DNA of 64,000 bases from Alistipes sp. (lineage in GTDB: Bacteria; Bacteroidota; Bacteroidia; Bacteroidales; Rikenellaceae). Positions within the stretch are counted from its first letter, which is position 1. Each line of letters opens with the position of its first letter. Both the position numbers and the translations under genes were made by a program. Positions 24,781 to 34,352 of the stretch are shown piece after piece. The notes below the pieces were generated by a model. The model ran no database searches and had not been told where the DNA came from. It was given only the letters and a program-made list of their open reading frames with translations. The stretch is taken from positions 62,001 through 126,000 of the forward strand of contig JALENN010000007.1 of assembly GCA_022767745.1 (NCBI GenBank), written 5' to 3'.

Positions 24781-26322
24781 ATGGTTGTTCGCACCTATAC
24801 GGGTACGGTTGTAGGCATCGGCGCCGTCGTGGTGTCGGTGGAGGTTAGCGTCACTGGCGGGGGATTGGGCCTCTTCCTTGTGGGGCTGCCCGACAATGCC
24901 GTGCGCGAGAGCGAGCAGCGCGTACGCTCGGCCTTCGAGAATGCGGGGTTCCGCATGACGGCGCGCAAGTGCGTGGTGAACCTTGCCCCGGCCGACCTGC
25001 GCAAGGAGGGCTCGGGCTTCGACCTGCCCATAGCGGTGGCCATACTGGCGGCGACGGAACAGGTGCCTGCCGACCGGCTGGCCGAGTCGGCCTTCGTGGG
25101 CGAACTGTCGCTGGACGGTGCCGTGCGTGCCGTGCGCGGTGTGCTGCCTGTTGCGGCCGCGGCGCGTGAGCAGGGGCTCAAACGCATCTATGTGCCGCGC
25201 GAGAATGCGGCCGAGGCGGCCGTCGTCGAGGGTATCGACGTGCTGGCGGTGGAGTCGTTGTCGCAGGTGGCGGCGTCGCTCGGCGGCGTGGAGACGATCG
25301 CGCCCGAGCAGCGCCGGCCATACGTTGCGGCGGAGGATGCCGTCTATGGCGAGGACTTCGCCGACGTGCGCGGGCAGCTCTTCGCCAAGCGGGCGCTGGA
25401 GATAGCCGCCGCGGGCGGACATAACGTGATAATGATAGGCCCTCCGGGGTCGGGCAAGACGATGCTGGCGCGCCGCATGCCCTCGATACTGCCGCCGATG
25501 ACGGCGGCGGAGGCTCTGGAGACCACACGGATACACTCCGTGGCGGGCAAGCTGGGCGCATGCCGCGGCCTGATGACCTGCCGCCCGTTCAGGGCGCCGC
25601 ACCATCTGGCCTCGCCCGTGGCGCTGATAGGCGGCGGGCAGAACCCGCAGCCGGGGGAGGTGTCGCTGGCGCACAACGGCGTGCTCTTCCTGGACGAGCT
25701 GCCGGAGTTCGGGCGCGGCGTGCTGGAGGTGCTGCGGCAGCCTCTGGAGGACAAGCATATAGCCATCTCGCGTGCGCGTTATGCGGTGGACTATCCGTCG
25801 AACTTCACGCTGGTTGCTTCGATGAACCCCTGCCCGTGCGGTTTCTACAACCACCCCACGAAGGAGTGCACCTGTACGTCGTCGGCCGTGCGGAGGTACA
25901 TGGGGCGCATATCGGGCCCGCTGCTCGACCGCATCGACCTGCATGTTGAGGTTACGCCCGTCTCGCGCGAGGAGATGTCGTCCGACGCTGAGGCCGAGAG
26001 CAGCGCCTCGATACGCCGTCGCGTGATTGCTGCGCGCGAGCTTCAGTCGGCGCGGTTTGCCGGCACGGGCATACATACCAACACGATGATGACGTCGGCC
26101 ATGCTGCGCCGCTTCTGCCCGCTCACGGCCGAGGCCCGTGCGCTGCTCGACAGGGCGATGGACCGTCTGCGGCTTTCGGCCCGCGCCTACGACCGCATAA
26201 TCAAGGTGGCGCGCACGATCGCCGACCTTGATGGCGAGGAGCAGATACGGCCGCAACATGTGTCGGAGGCCATCACCTACCGCTCGCTCGACCGCGAGGG
26301 GTGGGGCGTGGTGCGGTCATAG
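24781..26322 (+). CDS. YifB/ComM family Mg-chelatase-like ATPase
   Basis: The 513-residue protein has an N-terminal ChlI/Lon-like domain (VEVSVTGGGLGLFLVGLPDNAV), the AAA+ core with Walker A GPPGSGKTMLARRMPSI, RPFRAPHHLASPVALIGGG, NGVLFLDELPEF and MNPCPCGFYNHPTKECTC, and a C-terminal Mg-chelatase domain (RLSARAYDRIIKVARTIADL). ComM is a helicase that aids branch migration during transformation. It follows dnaB by 43 bases and may share its promoter. ComF and ComM being near each other fits a DNA-processing neighbourhood but does not prove competence. Confidence 0.94.
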   Translation: MVVRTYTGTVVGIGAVVVSVEVSVTGGGLGLFLVGLPDNAVRESEQRVRSAFENAGFRMTARKCVVNLAPADLRKEGSGFDLPIAVAILAATEQVPADRLAESAFVGELSLDGAVRAVRGVLPVAAAAREQGLKRIYVPRENAAEAAVVEGIDVLAVESLSQVAASLGGVETIAPEQRRPYVAAEDAVYGEDFADVRGQLFAKRALEIAAAGGHNVIMIGPPGSGKTMLARRMPSILPPMTAAEALETTRIHSVAGKLGACRGLMTCRPFRAPHHLASPVALIGGGQNPQPGEVSLAHNGVLFLDELPEFGRGVLEVLRQPLEDKHIAISRARYAVDYPSNFTLVASMNPCPCGFYNHPTKECTCTSSAVRRYMGRISGPLLDRIDLHVEVTPVSREEMSSDAEAESSASIRRRVIAARELQSARFAGTGIHTNTMMTSAMLRRFCPLTAEARALLDRAMDRLRLSARAYDRIIKVARTIADLDGEEQIRPQHVSEAITYRSLDREGWGVVRS

Positions 26323-26410
26323 GTTGAACGAAGCGGCGTTGCGTCCCCTGCGGGCGTGATGCGTGCGGCGCCGCATGGGCGGCAGCCGCGACAAACGATA
26401 TGGAAAGAAG

Positions 26411-27511
26411 ATGAAAAAACGTGTTATACTCTCGGGCGGCGGCACGGGCGGGCATATCTACCCCGCGGTGGCCGTGGCCGAGGCGCTGAGGCGCAAGTGG
26501 GGCGACGACGTGGAGCTGTTGTTCGTCGGCGCCGAGGGCAAGATGGAGATGGAGAAGGTGCCGGCTCTGGGCTACAACATTGTCGGCCTGCCCATTGCGG
26601 GCCTGCAGCGGCGCATGGACTGGCATAACCTGCTCGTCCCGTTCAAGGTCGTGCGCAGCCTGCTGGCGGCGCGCGGTGTCATTCGCGACTTCTCGGCCGA
26701 CGTGGTGGCCGGTTTCGGCGGCTATGCAAGCGCCCCCGTGCTGTGGGCGGCGCAGCGCATGGGCGTGCCGACGCTCATACAGGAGCAGAACTCCTATGCC
26801 GGCGTTACGAACAAGATATTGGCGCGGCATGCGCGACGCATATGCGTGGCCTACGACGGCATGGAGCGTTTCTTCCCTGCCGACCGCATCGTCAAGACGG
26901 GCAACCCGCTGCGCGGCAACTTCGCACCCGCGGCCGGCAAGCGTCCCGAGGCGCTGGAGTATTACGGACTGCGGGCCGACCTGCCCGTGGTGATGGCCGT
27001 GGGCGGCTCGCTCGGCACGCGCACGCTGAACGAGATGATGAAATCGTGGATCGCGACGCTCGGCGACGAGGCCCCGGTGCAGGTGCTGTGGCAGACGGGC
27101 AAGTATTACGAGGCCGAGATGCGGGCCTTCCTGGCGGAGCACCCTGTGCGCAACATATGGCAGGGCGCCTTCATCGACCGCATGGACTATGCCTACGAGG
27201 TGGCTGACGTGGTGGTGTCGCGCAGCGGCGCGTGCACCGTGTCGGAGCTCTCGCTTGTGGGCAAGCCGACGATATTCGTTCCCTCGCCCAATGTGGCGGA
27301 GGACCATCAGACACGCAATGCCGAGGCGCTGGTTGCGCGCGATGCGGCCGTCATGGTGCGCGACGCCGATGCCGTGAAGGACGGCATGCGCCGGGCGCTG
27401 GAGTTGTTGGCCGACGGCGAAGGCATGAAGCGCCTTGCGCGTAACATTGCGGCGCTGGGCGTGCCCGACGCAGCGGAGCGCGTGGTGCGGCAGATAGAAA
27501 AACTGTGGTAG
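26411..27511 (+). CDS. murG: UDP-GlcNAc:lipid I GlcNAc transferase
   Basis: The 366-residue protein starts at the ATG at 26411 (MKKRVILSGGGTGGHIYPA), preceded by a GGAAAGAAG that could serve as a ribosome site; a longer frame to 26363 has no family match. It carries ADVVAGFGGYASAPVL, LIQEQNSYAGVTNKIL, VVSRSGACTVSELSLVGKP and PSPNVAEDHQTRNAEAL. It makes lipid II from lipid I on the inner face of the membrane. It is the first gene of the local murG-murC-ftsQ-ftsA-ftsZ run. Confidence 0.97.
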   Translation: MKKRVILSGGGTGGHIYPAVAVAEALRRKWGDDVELLFVGAEGKMEMEKVPALGYNIVGLPIAGLQRRMDWHNLLVPFKVVRSLLAARGVIRDFSADVVAGFGGYASAPVLWAAQRMGVPTLIQEQNSYAGVTNKILARHARRICVAYDGMERFFPADRIVKTGNPLRGNFAPAAGKRPEALEYYGLRADLPVVMAVGGSLGTRTLNEMMKSWIATLGDEAPVQVLWQTGKYYEAEMRAFLAEHPVRNIWQGAFIDRMDYAYEVADVVVSRSGACTVSELSLVGKPTIFVPSPNVAEDHQTRNAEALVARDAAVMVRDADAVKDGMRRALELLADGEGMKRLARNIAALGVPDAAERVVRQIEKLW

Positions 27512-27524
27512 AGGGTTTAACTAA

Positions 27525-28925
27525 ATGGATGATTGCGAGATGAAACGTTATCAGAACATATATTTCCTCGGCATCGGGGGCATCGGCATGAGCGCCCTGG
27601 CGCGCTATTTCCTGCACGAGGGGTGCCGCGTCGCGGGCTACGACCGCACGGAGTCGCACCTGACCGACGAGCTTTCGCGCGAGGGTGCCGTCATCACCTA
27701 TGAGGACGGTGTGGAGAATATCCCCGAGGCGTTCCGCGACCCGTCGACGACGATGGCCGTATTCACGCCCGCCGTGCCGCACGACCACCCGCAGATGCGC
27801 TTCTTCGCCGAGGGCGGATTCCTTGTCGAGAAACGGTCGCAGATGCTGGGCCACCTGTCGGAGGGCAAGTACGTGATGGCCGTGGCGGGTACGCACGGCA
27901 AGACCACCACGTCGACCCTCATCGCGTGGATCAACCGCGTGACCACGGGCGGCGGCAACGCATTCCTGGGCGGCATATCGAAGAACTTTGCGGGCAACCT
28001 GGTGCTGGGCGAGGGCGACCGCCTTGCCGTCGAGGCCGACGAGTTCGACCGCTCGTTCCTGCGCCTGCGTCCCGATGTGGCGGTCATAACGTCGGTGGCG
28101 CCTGACCACCTCGACATCTACGGCACGTTCGAAGCCGTGCGCGAGGCCTTCGGGCAGTTCGCGGCGCTGGTGAAACCGGGCGGGCATGTGGTTCTCAAGC
28201 GCGGCGTCGACATCGACCTGCCGGCCGATGGGGTCAGCGTATGGCGTTACTCGTACGACGAGCCGTGTGACTTCTATGCCGCCGACGTGCGTGTGGCCGA
28301 GGGCGGATACTACGACTACGCGATAGTGACGCCGTCGGGCCGTATCGAGGGGTGCCGTACGGGTGTGCCCGGATGGATCAACGTCGAGAACTCGGTTGCG
28401 GCCGTTGCGGCCGTGTGGTGTGCCGCGCAGTCGCGGGGCGAGGCGTTCGACCACGAGGCGGTGCGCCGTGCGCTGGCTTCGTTCGAGGGCGTGAAGCGCC
28501 GTTTCGAGTTCTACGTGAACACGCCCCGTCAGGTCTATATGGACGACTATGCGCACCATCCCGAGGAGCTGGAGGCCACGCTGCGGTCGGTGCGCGCCAT
28601 GTTCCCCGGGCGCAAGGTTACGGCGGTGTTCCAGCCGCACCTCTACACCCGCACGCGCGACCTCTGCGACGGCTTTGCCGCCGCACTCTCGCATGCCGAC
28701 GAGGCGGTGCTGCTGCCCATATACCCGGCACGTGAGGAGCCCATCGAGGGCGTTACGTCGCAGATGATAGCCGACCGTGTTACGGTGCCGTGCGCGATGA
28801 CCGACCGCGAGCACCTGGCCGCATGGCTTGCTGCGGCGGAAACGGATGTGGTGGTGACATTCGGCGCGGGCAATATCGACGCCTGCTGCGGGGCCGTGGC
28901 CGAGGCGCTGCGCCGTAAGGCTTAG
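27525..28925 (+). CDS. murC: UDP-N-acetylmuramate-L-alanine ligase
   Basis: The 466-residue protein has the N-terminal nucleotide-sugar fold (NIYFLGIGGIGMSALARYFL), the ATP loop VAGTHGKTTTSTLI, EADEFDRSFLRL and the C-terminal domain with DDYAHHPEELEATL and PHLYTRTRDL. It adds L-Ala to UDP-MurNAc, the first step of stem peptide synthesis. Two starts are possible (27525, or the ATG at 27540 that begins MKRYQN); the shorter one fits family N-termini equally well. It lies 13 bases after murG. Confidence 0.97.
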   Translation: MDDCEMKRYQNIYFLGIGGIGMSALARYFLHEGCRVAGYDRTESHLTDELSREGAVITYEDGVENIPEAFRDPSTTMAVFTPAVPHDHPQMRFFAEGGFLVEKRSQMLGHLSEGKYVMAVAGTHGKTTTSTLIAWINRVTTGGGNAFLGGISKNFAGNLVLGEGDRLAVEADEFDRSFLRLRPDVAVITSVAPDHLDIYGTFEAVREAFGQFAALVKPGGHVVLKRGVDIDLPADGVSVWRYSYDEPCDFYAADVRVAEGGYYDYAIVTPSGRIEGCRTGVPGWINVENSVAAVAAVWCAAQSRGEAFDHEAVRRALASFEGVKRRFEFYVNTPRQVYMDDYAHHPEELEATLRSVRAMFPGRKVTAVFQPHLYTRTRDLCDGFAAALSHADEAVLLPIYPAREEPIEGVTSQMIADRVTVPCAMTDREHLAAWLAAAETDVVVTFGAGNIDACCGAVAEALRRKA

Positions 28926-28976
28926 CGCACGCGGCGGTGTTGCAATACATGGAGTGAATTGGGAAAAGTAACGACG

Positions 28977-30071
28977 ATGCACAGATTCGCAAAGATAGGT
29001 ACTACGGTGCTGCTGTGGCTGTTCGTGGCGGGGTTTGTCTTCTACTTCGGCCACAGGGCCGACGTACACCGCTCGCAGACCACGGTGCGCGAGCTGCGTG
29101 TCGTCGTCGAGGACAGCGTCCGCAACGAGTCGCTGGTGACGGGCGAGCTTGTGCGCAGCTGGATCGCGCGCGGCAAGATTGCCACGGTGGGCGAGCCGCT
29201 GGACAAGGTCGACCTTGCGGGCATCGAGCGCGTGGTGCGGCAGAAGGGCTTTGTCGACCGCGTGAGCGCCTATGTGTCGTACGACGGCGTGCTGCGCGTT
29301 GAGGTGACGCAGCGGCGCCCTGCGCTGCGGCTGCGTGTCGACGGCTACGACAGCTATGTCACCGCGGACGGCTTCGTCTTCCCGGCGCCGAACCTTACGG
29401 CGGTGTATGTGCCTGTGATTACGGGCAGTTACAAGCCTCCCGTGCCGGCTCAGTATGTGGGTTATGTGGAGGACTACATCACCTCGCTCATCGAGCAGTC
29501 GGAGGCACGCATCGTCGAGCTGCAGCACGAGAAGGTGCCCTTCTTCGAGAAGGAGAAGGAGATCGCCGACTCGGTGCGTGCGGTGCGCCGCATGCTCATC
29601 AAGAAGGGCATCTTCGAGAGCCACGACAACTTCGACGAACGCGTGGCCAAACTGCGCGCCCACAAGGCCGACCTGCGGCGAAAATACCGCTATCAGGAGC
29701 GCGAAAACGAGCGCCGTATCGAGGCCGTGACGGCACGTCAGGAGGCCGAGCGCGAGAATCAAAAAAAGTTGCGCAAAAGGTATGAAGATTTCCTCAAACT
29801 AATTAACTTTGTAAAATATATAGAGGATGACTCCTTCTGGCGCGCCGAGGTCGTGCAGATCGTTGCCGTAACCATCAGCAACGGCGATCTCGAGGTGGAA
29901 CTTGTCCCGCGCACGGGCGACCATACGGTGCTTTTCGGCGCGATTGAGGATGTGGAGGAGAAGTTCGACAGGCTGCTGGCATTCTACGAGAACGGCCTCG
30001 GCAATATCGGGTGGGATAACTATCGTACCATCTCGGTCAAGTACAAGGGGCAGGTAGTATGCCGTAAGTGA
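28977..30071 (+). CDS. ftsQ: Cell division protein FtsQ with a charged helical insertion
   Basis: The 364-residue protein has one membrane anchor (about 5-25, AKIGTTVLLWLFVAGFVFYF), then POTRA-like sequence (LRVVVEDSVRNESLVTGEL, VDRVSAYVSYDGVLRVEV) and the conserved region after it (SYVTADGFVFPAP). Residues ~160-268 are a very charged, probably coiled-coil stretch (FFEKEKEIADSVRAV, RERENERR-like repeats, AERENQKKLRKRYEDF) that most FtsQ proteins lack, and the family fold resumes at WRAEVVQIVAVTISNGDLEV to ISVKYKGQVVCRK. FtsQ links division proteins across the membrane. The ATG at 28977 is preferred to a TTG at 28959. Confidence 0.9.
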   Translation: MHRFAKIGTTVLLWLFVAGFVFYFGHRADVHRSQTTVRELRVVVEDSVRNESLVTGELVRSWIARGKIATVGEPLDKVDLAGIERVVRQKGFVDRVSAYVSYDGVLRVEVTQRRPALRLRVDGYDSYVTADGFVFPAPNLTAVYVPVITGSYKPPVPAQYVGYVEDYITSLIEQSEARIVELQHEKVPFFEKEKEIADSVRAVRRMLIKKGIFESHDNFDERVAKLRAHKADLRRKYRYQERENERRIEAVTARQEAERENQKKLRKRYEDFLKLINFVKYIEDDSFWRAEVVQIVAVTISNGDLEVELVPRTGDHTVLFGAIEDVEEKFDRLLAFYENGLGNIGWDNYRTISVKYKGQVVCRK

Positions 30072-30139
30072 TACGTCCGACGGCAAAGCGTAAAAGCGGC
30101 CGGGCGTCTGTGTGGTTGATAATAAATACGAAGAGCATA

Positions 30140-31648
30140 GTGGAGAAGAAGAGTTACGTTATAGCGGTGGATGTGGGTTCGTCCAACGTCGTCGTGGCCG
30201 TGGGAACCATGGCCGAGGGCGGCGTGTTGAATATCGAGGCCGTGGTCTCGGAACCTACCGAGGGCGTCTCGGCCGGTATGGTCGACAACAGCAAGTCGGT
30301 GGGTCATGCGCTGCGCCGCGCGCGCGAACGTGCCGAGCAGATGGCCGGCATCACCATAACCGATGCATATGTGGGCATCTCGGGCAAGTTCGTACGCAGT
30401 GCGCGCTATACGGACCATGTCTTCGTCGAGGATGTCGACAACTGCATCTCGCAGCGCGACGTCAATGCGCTCATGGAGCGTATGCGCAACGTCAAGGCTG
30501 CCGACGGCGAGGTGATAATGGATCTCTTCCCCATAAGCTATCGCGGCGATACGGGCGTCGAGATGAAGAACCCCGTAGGCTGCTACAGCAAGCAGCTCTC
30601 GTCGACCTACAACTTCATCCTGTGCGAGCACATGGCCAAGGACCGCCTGCGCCGTGTCTTCCTCGATGCGGGCATCAAGATCAAGGGCATGTTCACCAAT
30701 GCGGCCGTCGTGGCCGACTCGGTGGTCTCGACCGACGAGAAGGAGGAGGGCGTGGCCGTGGTCGACATAGGCGGCGGCGTGACCGACGTGGCGATATACT
30801 TCGGCGGGGCGTTGCGCCACATCGTGTCGATACCCATCGGCGGCTCGGCCGTCAATGCCGACATCCGCGCCTACGGCATCCCCGAGAAGCAGGTCGAGAA
30901 GCTCAAGACGCGTTACGGTTCGGCCGTGGTGGACCTCACGCCCGACGACATAATCCAGGTGCGCAACAGCAGCCGTACGCTCAAGCCCTACCTGCGCCTG
31001 AACGTGGCGGCCGTAATCGAGGCCCGCATGACCGACATCGCCGAGTATGTGTGGAACGAGATCCGCGACGCGGGCTTTGCCAAGAAGCTCACGGCGGGTA
31101 TCGTGCTGACGGGTGGCGGTGCCGCACTGAAGAACGTTGACGAACTGTTCCACCGCGTCACGGGCCAGGAGGTGCGCGTGGCGTGTGCCGAGATGGGTGT
31201 GGCTACGGAGTCGCTCGAGAAGGTGGCCTCGCCGGCCTCGACGCTGGCGGTGTCGATACTGCTTAACGGCGCGCAGGTGGGTGCCTGCCCCGTGGGCATC
31301 GTGCGTGTCGAGGAGCCGGAGCGCAAGCCCGAGCCTGCGCCCGCACCGGAACCTGCGCGGGAGCAGAAGCCGCTGACGGTGAACGAGCGCTATGGCGCCG
31401 CGAAGGGTACGGCCGCAAAGGGCACAACCCCGGCAGGCGTTGCGGCGAAACCCTCCGAGCCGGAGCCTGCGGTGCAGAAACCCGAGCCTGCGGAGCCGGC
31501 GAGGGGCAGCCGCGAGGATGACTATGATGACGACGATATAGCTCCGAGCGAGGGCGGTTGGTTCTCGCGTCTGCGCGAGAAGGCGCGCCGTGCCTTCGAC
31601 GAGGCGTTCAAGAACCCCGACGATAGTGACGATGGCGACGATTACTAA
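30140..31648 (+). CDS. ftsA: Cell division protein FtsA
   Basis: The actin-like ATPase starts VEKKSYVIAVDVGSSNVVVA, so the GTG at 30140 is the likely start (502 residues); the frame is open back to 30068, but that adds unrelated sequence. FtsA motifs include AYVGISGKFVRS, the phosphate-2 loop VVDIGGGVTDVAIYFGG and TAGIVLTGGGAALKN. Residues after ~395 form a Pro/Glu/Ala-rich linker that ends in the amphipathic helix GGWFSRLREKARRAFDEAF, the membrane tether, then an acidic tail. It anchors FtsZ to the membrane. Confidence 0.94.
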   Translation: MEKKSYVIAVDVGSSNVVVAVGTMAEGGVLNIEAVVSEPTEGVSAGMVDNSKSVGHALRRARERAEQMAGITITDAYVGISGKFVRSARYTDHVFVEDVDNCISQRDVNALMERMRNVKAADGEVIMDLFPISYRGDTGVEMKNPVGCYSKQLSSTYNFILCEHMAKDRLRRVFLDAGIKIKGMFTNAAVVADSVVSTDEKEEGVAVVDIGGGVTDVAIYFGGALRHIVSIPIGGSAVNADIRAYGIPEKQVEKLKTRYGSAVVDLTPDDIIQVRNSSRTLKPYLRLNVAAVIEARMTDIAEYVWNEIRDAGFAKKLTAGIVLTGGGAALKNVDELFHRVTGQEVRVACAEMGVATESLEKVASPASTLAVSILLNGAQVGACPVGIVRVEEPERKPEPAPAPEPAREQKPLTVNERYGAAKGTAAKGTTPAGVAAKPSEPEPAVQKPEPAEPARGSREDDYDDDDIAPSEGGWFSRLREKARRAFDEAFKNPDDSDDGDDY

Positions 31649-31663
31649 AGAAAAAGGAGAACA

Positions 31664-33022
31664 ATGGAGGATTTGATGAATGAGCTCACGATGCCCAAAA
31701 AGGCATCTTCGATAATAACGGTGATAGGTGTAGGCGGTGCCGGCGGCAATGCCGTGAACCACATGTGGAACACGGGTATCAAGGGCGTGAACTTCCTTAT
31801 CTGCAACACCGATCAGCGTGCCATGGACAACTCGCCCGTCGAGGACAAGATACGTCTGGGCCACGACGGTCTGGGTGCGGGCAACGACCCCGAGCGCGGC
31901 CGCGAGGCTGCCGTCGAGTCGCTGGACGAGATCAAGCAGTATATCGAGGGTTCGGGTACGCGCATGGTCTTCATCACGGCAGGTATGGGCGGCGGCACGG
32001 GTACGGGAGCCTCTCCCGTCATCGCCAAGCTGGCGCACGAGATGGGTCTGCTGACCGTGGCCAACGTCACCTCGCCCCTGAATGTCGAGGGCCCCACGCG
32101 CTGCGACCAGGCTGCGCGCGGTATCGAGGAGCTGCGCAAGTATGCCGACTCGCTGCTTGTGATCAACAACGAGAGCATCCGCGAGATGTACGGCAAGTTG
32201 CCCATACGCCAGGCCTTCGGCAAGGCGGACGACATACTGGCTGCAGCCACGAAGGGCATAGCCGAGATCATCACCGTCGAGAGCGCCTTCATACGTGTCG
32301 ATTTCGCCGATCTGGAGCGCGTCATGCGCGGCAGCGGCCGCGCCCACATGGGTGTGGCGTCGGCCGAGGGTGAGGGCCGTGCGCTGGAGGCGGCGCGACG
32401 TTCGCTCTGCTCGCCCCTGCTGGACAACAACCTCATATCGGGAGCCAAGAACATACTGATCAACATCTCGGCGGCCAATATCGACGACGTGGCCTACGAC
32501 GAGACGATGGAGATACTCAACTACATCCAGAGCTACGCCAGCTACCGCGACGAGGAGGGCATGGAGCACCGTGCCAACCTTATCTGGGGTGCCAGCTCGA
32601 AACCCATGCCCGAGAACGTGCTGGAGGTTGTGGTTGTGGCCACGGGCTTCAGCGACGACGAGCCGGTGCGCAAGGCTCCGGCACAGACGCCCTTTGCGCA
32701 GAAGCCGTTCGACATGGAGATCGTGCCGGTGGACGAGCCCGACGACGAGCCCGCCGCCGAGAGCGACCCCGTTGTCGTGCAGCCTGCGGCAGCGACTCCG
32801 CAGCAGCGTTACCATTCGGCTTCGCCCGCGGTGCTGGACCGCCGCCCGTCGAAGTACAGCAACATAGAGGCCGAGATACGCACCCCGGCCTTCAAGCGTC
32901 GCAACGTGATGTTCGTCATCGAGCAGAACGACGGTGTCGCGCGCCGCAAGGAGGTGCTGCGCGACGACCGTGCCGAGCAGGGCGACGACCCCGGTAAGAA
33001 TTACGATACGCCGCTTTTCTAG
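31664..33022 (+). CDS. ftsZ: Cell division protein FtsZ
   Basis: The 452-residue tubulin homologue has GVGGAGGNAVNHM, the GTP signature GGGTGTG (109-115), NVTSPLNVEGPTRCDQA and the T7-loop region VDFADLERVM. A disordered Pro/Ala/Glu linker (about 345-430) leads to a C-terminal DTPLF, the expected site for FtsA contact. It forms the division ring. It lies 15 bases after ftsA. Confidence 0.97.
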   Translation: MEDLMNELTMPKKASSIITVIGVGGAGGNAVNHMWNTGIKGVNFLICNTDQRAMDNSPVEDKIRLGHDGLGAGNDPERGREAAVESLDEIKQYIEGSGTRMVFITAGMGGGTGTGASPVIAKLAHEMGLLTVANVTSPLNVEGPTRCDQAARGIEELRKYADSLLVINNESIREMYGKLPIRQAFGKADDILAAATKGIAEIITVESAFIRVDFADLERVMRGSGRAHMGVASAEGEGRALEAARRSLCSPLLDNNLISGAKNILINISAANIDDVAYDETMEILNYIQSYASYRDEEGMEHRANLIWGASSKPMPENVLEVVVVATGFSDDEPVRKAPAQTPFAQKPFDMEIVPVDEPDDEPAAESDPVVVQPAAATPQQRYHSASPAVLDRRPSKYSNIEAEIRTPAFKRRNVMFVIEQNDGVARRKEVLRDDRAEQGDDPGKNYDTPLF

Positions 33023-33059
33023 GGGTGAGGCTCGGCGACGAACTTAAAGATTTGAATTT

Positions 33060-34352
33060 TTGGACTCTTCAGCGATAATATATCTTGGATTTACGCCCGA
33101 GGTGGGCGTAATGTTGGCCCTTACCATCCTGCTGCTGATGGTCTCGGCGCTGGTGTCGGGATCGGAGGTGGCATTCTTTTCGCTTACACCCAAGGAGTTG
33201 AGGGCGATGTCGCAGAGTTCCGATTCGCGCGATGCCATAATCGTGTCGCTGCTGTCGGATGTCGACCGCCTGCTGGCGACGATTCTGGTGACGAACAACC
33301 GGGTGAATATCTGCATCGTTATCCTCTCGTCGAACGTGGTAAGCTCGCTGTGGCACTTCGCGCGCTTCGAGTTCCTCTTCAAGACGGTGCTTGTGACGTT
33401 CCTGCTGCTGCTCTTCGGCGAGATCCTGCCCAAGGTGCTGGCGCAGACGTCGCATCTGTCCTTTGCGCGTGCGGTGGCATATCCCGTCAAGTTCTTCAGC
33501 TGGCTCTGCTATCCCGCATCGTATGTGCTGATACGCACGGGCGGCCGCCTGAGCCGTCTTGCCACGCACAACGTCGAGATCTCGATGGAGGATCTGGCCG
33601 ATGCGGTGGATCTGACGCGTACCTCCTCGAACGAGGAGCACAAGATGCTCTCGGGCATAGTCAATCTGGTCAATACCGAGGTCGAGGAGATCATGCGCCC
33701 ACGCATCGACATCACGGCCCTCGACATGAGCGATACGTACGACGAGGTGAAGCGTGTCATCATCGAGTCGGGATATTCGCGCATACCGGTCTATGACGAG
33801 GATCTGGACGACATCAAGGGCGCGCTCTACGTCAAGGACCTGCTGCCCTACATCAACCGCGGCAACGACTTCGAGTGGCAGCGGCTGTTGCGCAAGATAT
33901 ACTTCGTGCCCAAGCACAAGAAGATCGACGACCTGCTGCGCGACTTCCAGGAGAACAAGATACATGTGGCGATCGTCGTCGACGAGTACGGCGCCACGCA
34001 GGGCCTCGTCTCGCTGGAGGATATCCTCGAGGAGGTTGTGGGCGAGATTACCGACGAGAGCGACTCGGAGGAGACCTTCTACCACCGCATCAATGCCAAC
34101 ACCTACCTCTTCGACGGCAAGACACACATAGTCGATTTCGAACGCGTGCTCGACATGGAGGACGACGCCCTGGCCGACGTGCAGGGCCGTGCCGAGACGC
34201 TGGCGGGCCTCATGCTCGAACTCAAGCGCGACCTGTTGCGCAAGGGCGACACGGTGGAGACGCACGGCGTGCGCCTTACGGTCGACCGTATGGAGGGCCG
34301 CCGGGTGGACAAGATAAAGGTTGTGGTGAACAATGGATCGGAGGAGCAATAA
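33060..34352 (+). CDS. gldE: GldE-type CBS/CorC transporter-associated membrane protein
   Basis: The 430-residue protein has an N-terminal DUF21 membrane domain (MVSALVSGSEVAFFSLTPKEL, LLLFGEILPKVLAQ), two CBS domains (IMRPRIDITALDMSDTYDEV, HKKIDDLLRDFQENKIHVAIVVDEYGATQGL) and a C-terminal CorC_HlyC domain. The gene is named for gliding in Flavobacterium, but homologues occur throughout non-gliding Bacteroidales, where the role is unknown. The only usable start in frame near the N-terminus is a TTG at 33060; the upstream in-frame stop is at 33045. Confidence 0.88.
   Translation: MDSSAIIYLGFTPEVGVMLALTILLLMVSALVSGSEVAFFSLTPKELRAMSQSSDSRDAIIVSLLSDVDRLLATILVTNNRVNICIVILSSNVVSSLWHFARFEFLFKTVLVTFLLLLFGEILPKVLAQTSHLSFARAVAYPVKFFSWLCYPASYVLIRTGGRLSRLATHNVEISMEDLADAVDLTRTSSNEEHKMLSGIVNLVNTEVEEIMRPRIDITALDMSDTYDEVKRVIIESGYSRIPVYDEDLDDIKGALYVKDLLPYINRGNDFEWQRLLRKIYFVPKHKKIDDLLRDFQENKIHVAIVVDEYGATQGLVSLEDILEEVVGEITDESDSEETFYHRINANTYLFDGKTHIVDFERVLDMEDDALADVQGRAETLAGLMLELKRDLLRKGDTVETHGVRLTVDRMEGRRVDKIKVVVNNGSEEQ

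Noticed and set aside
30020..32815. A 931-codon minus-strand open frame across ftsA and ftsZ
   Set aside because: It lies wholly opposite well-defined ftsA and ftsZ, and its product has no recognisable family features.
33060..34352. GldE as evidence of gliding motility
   Set aside because: GldE homologues are common in non-gliding Bacteroidales, and no other gld or spr genes are present.
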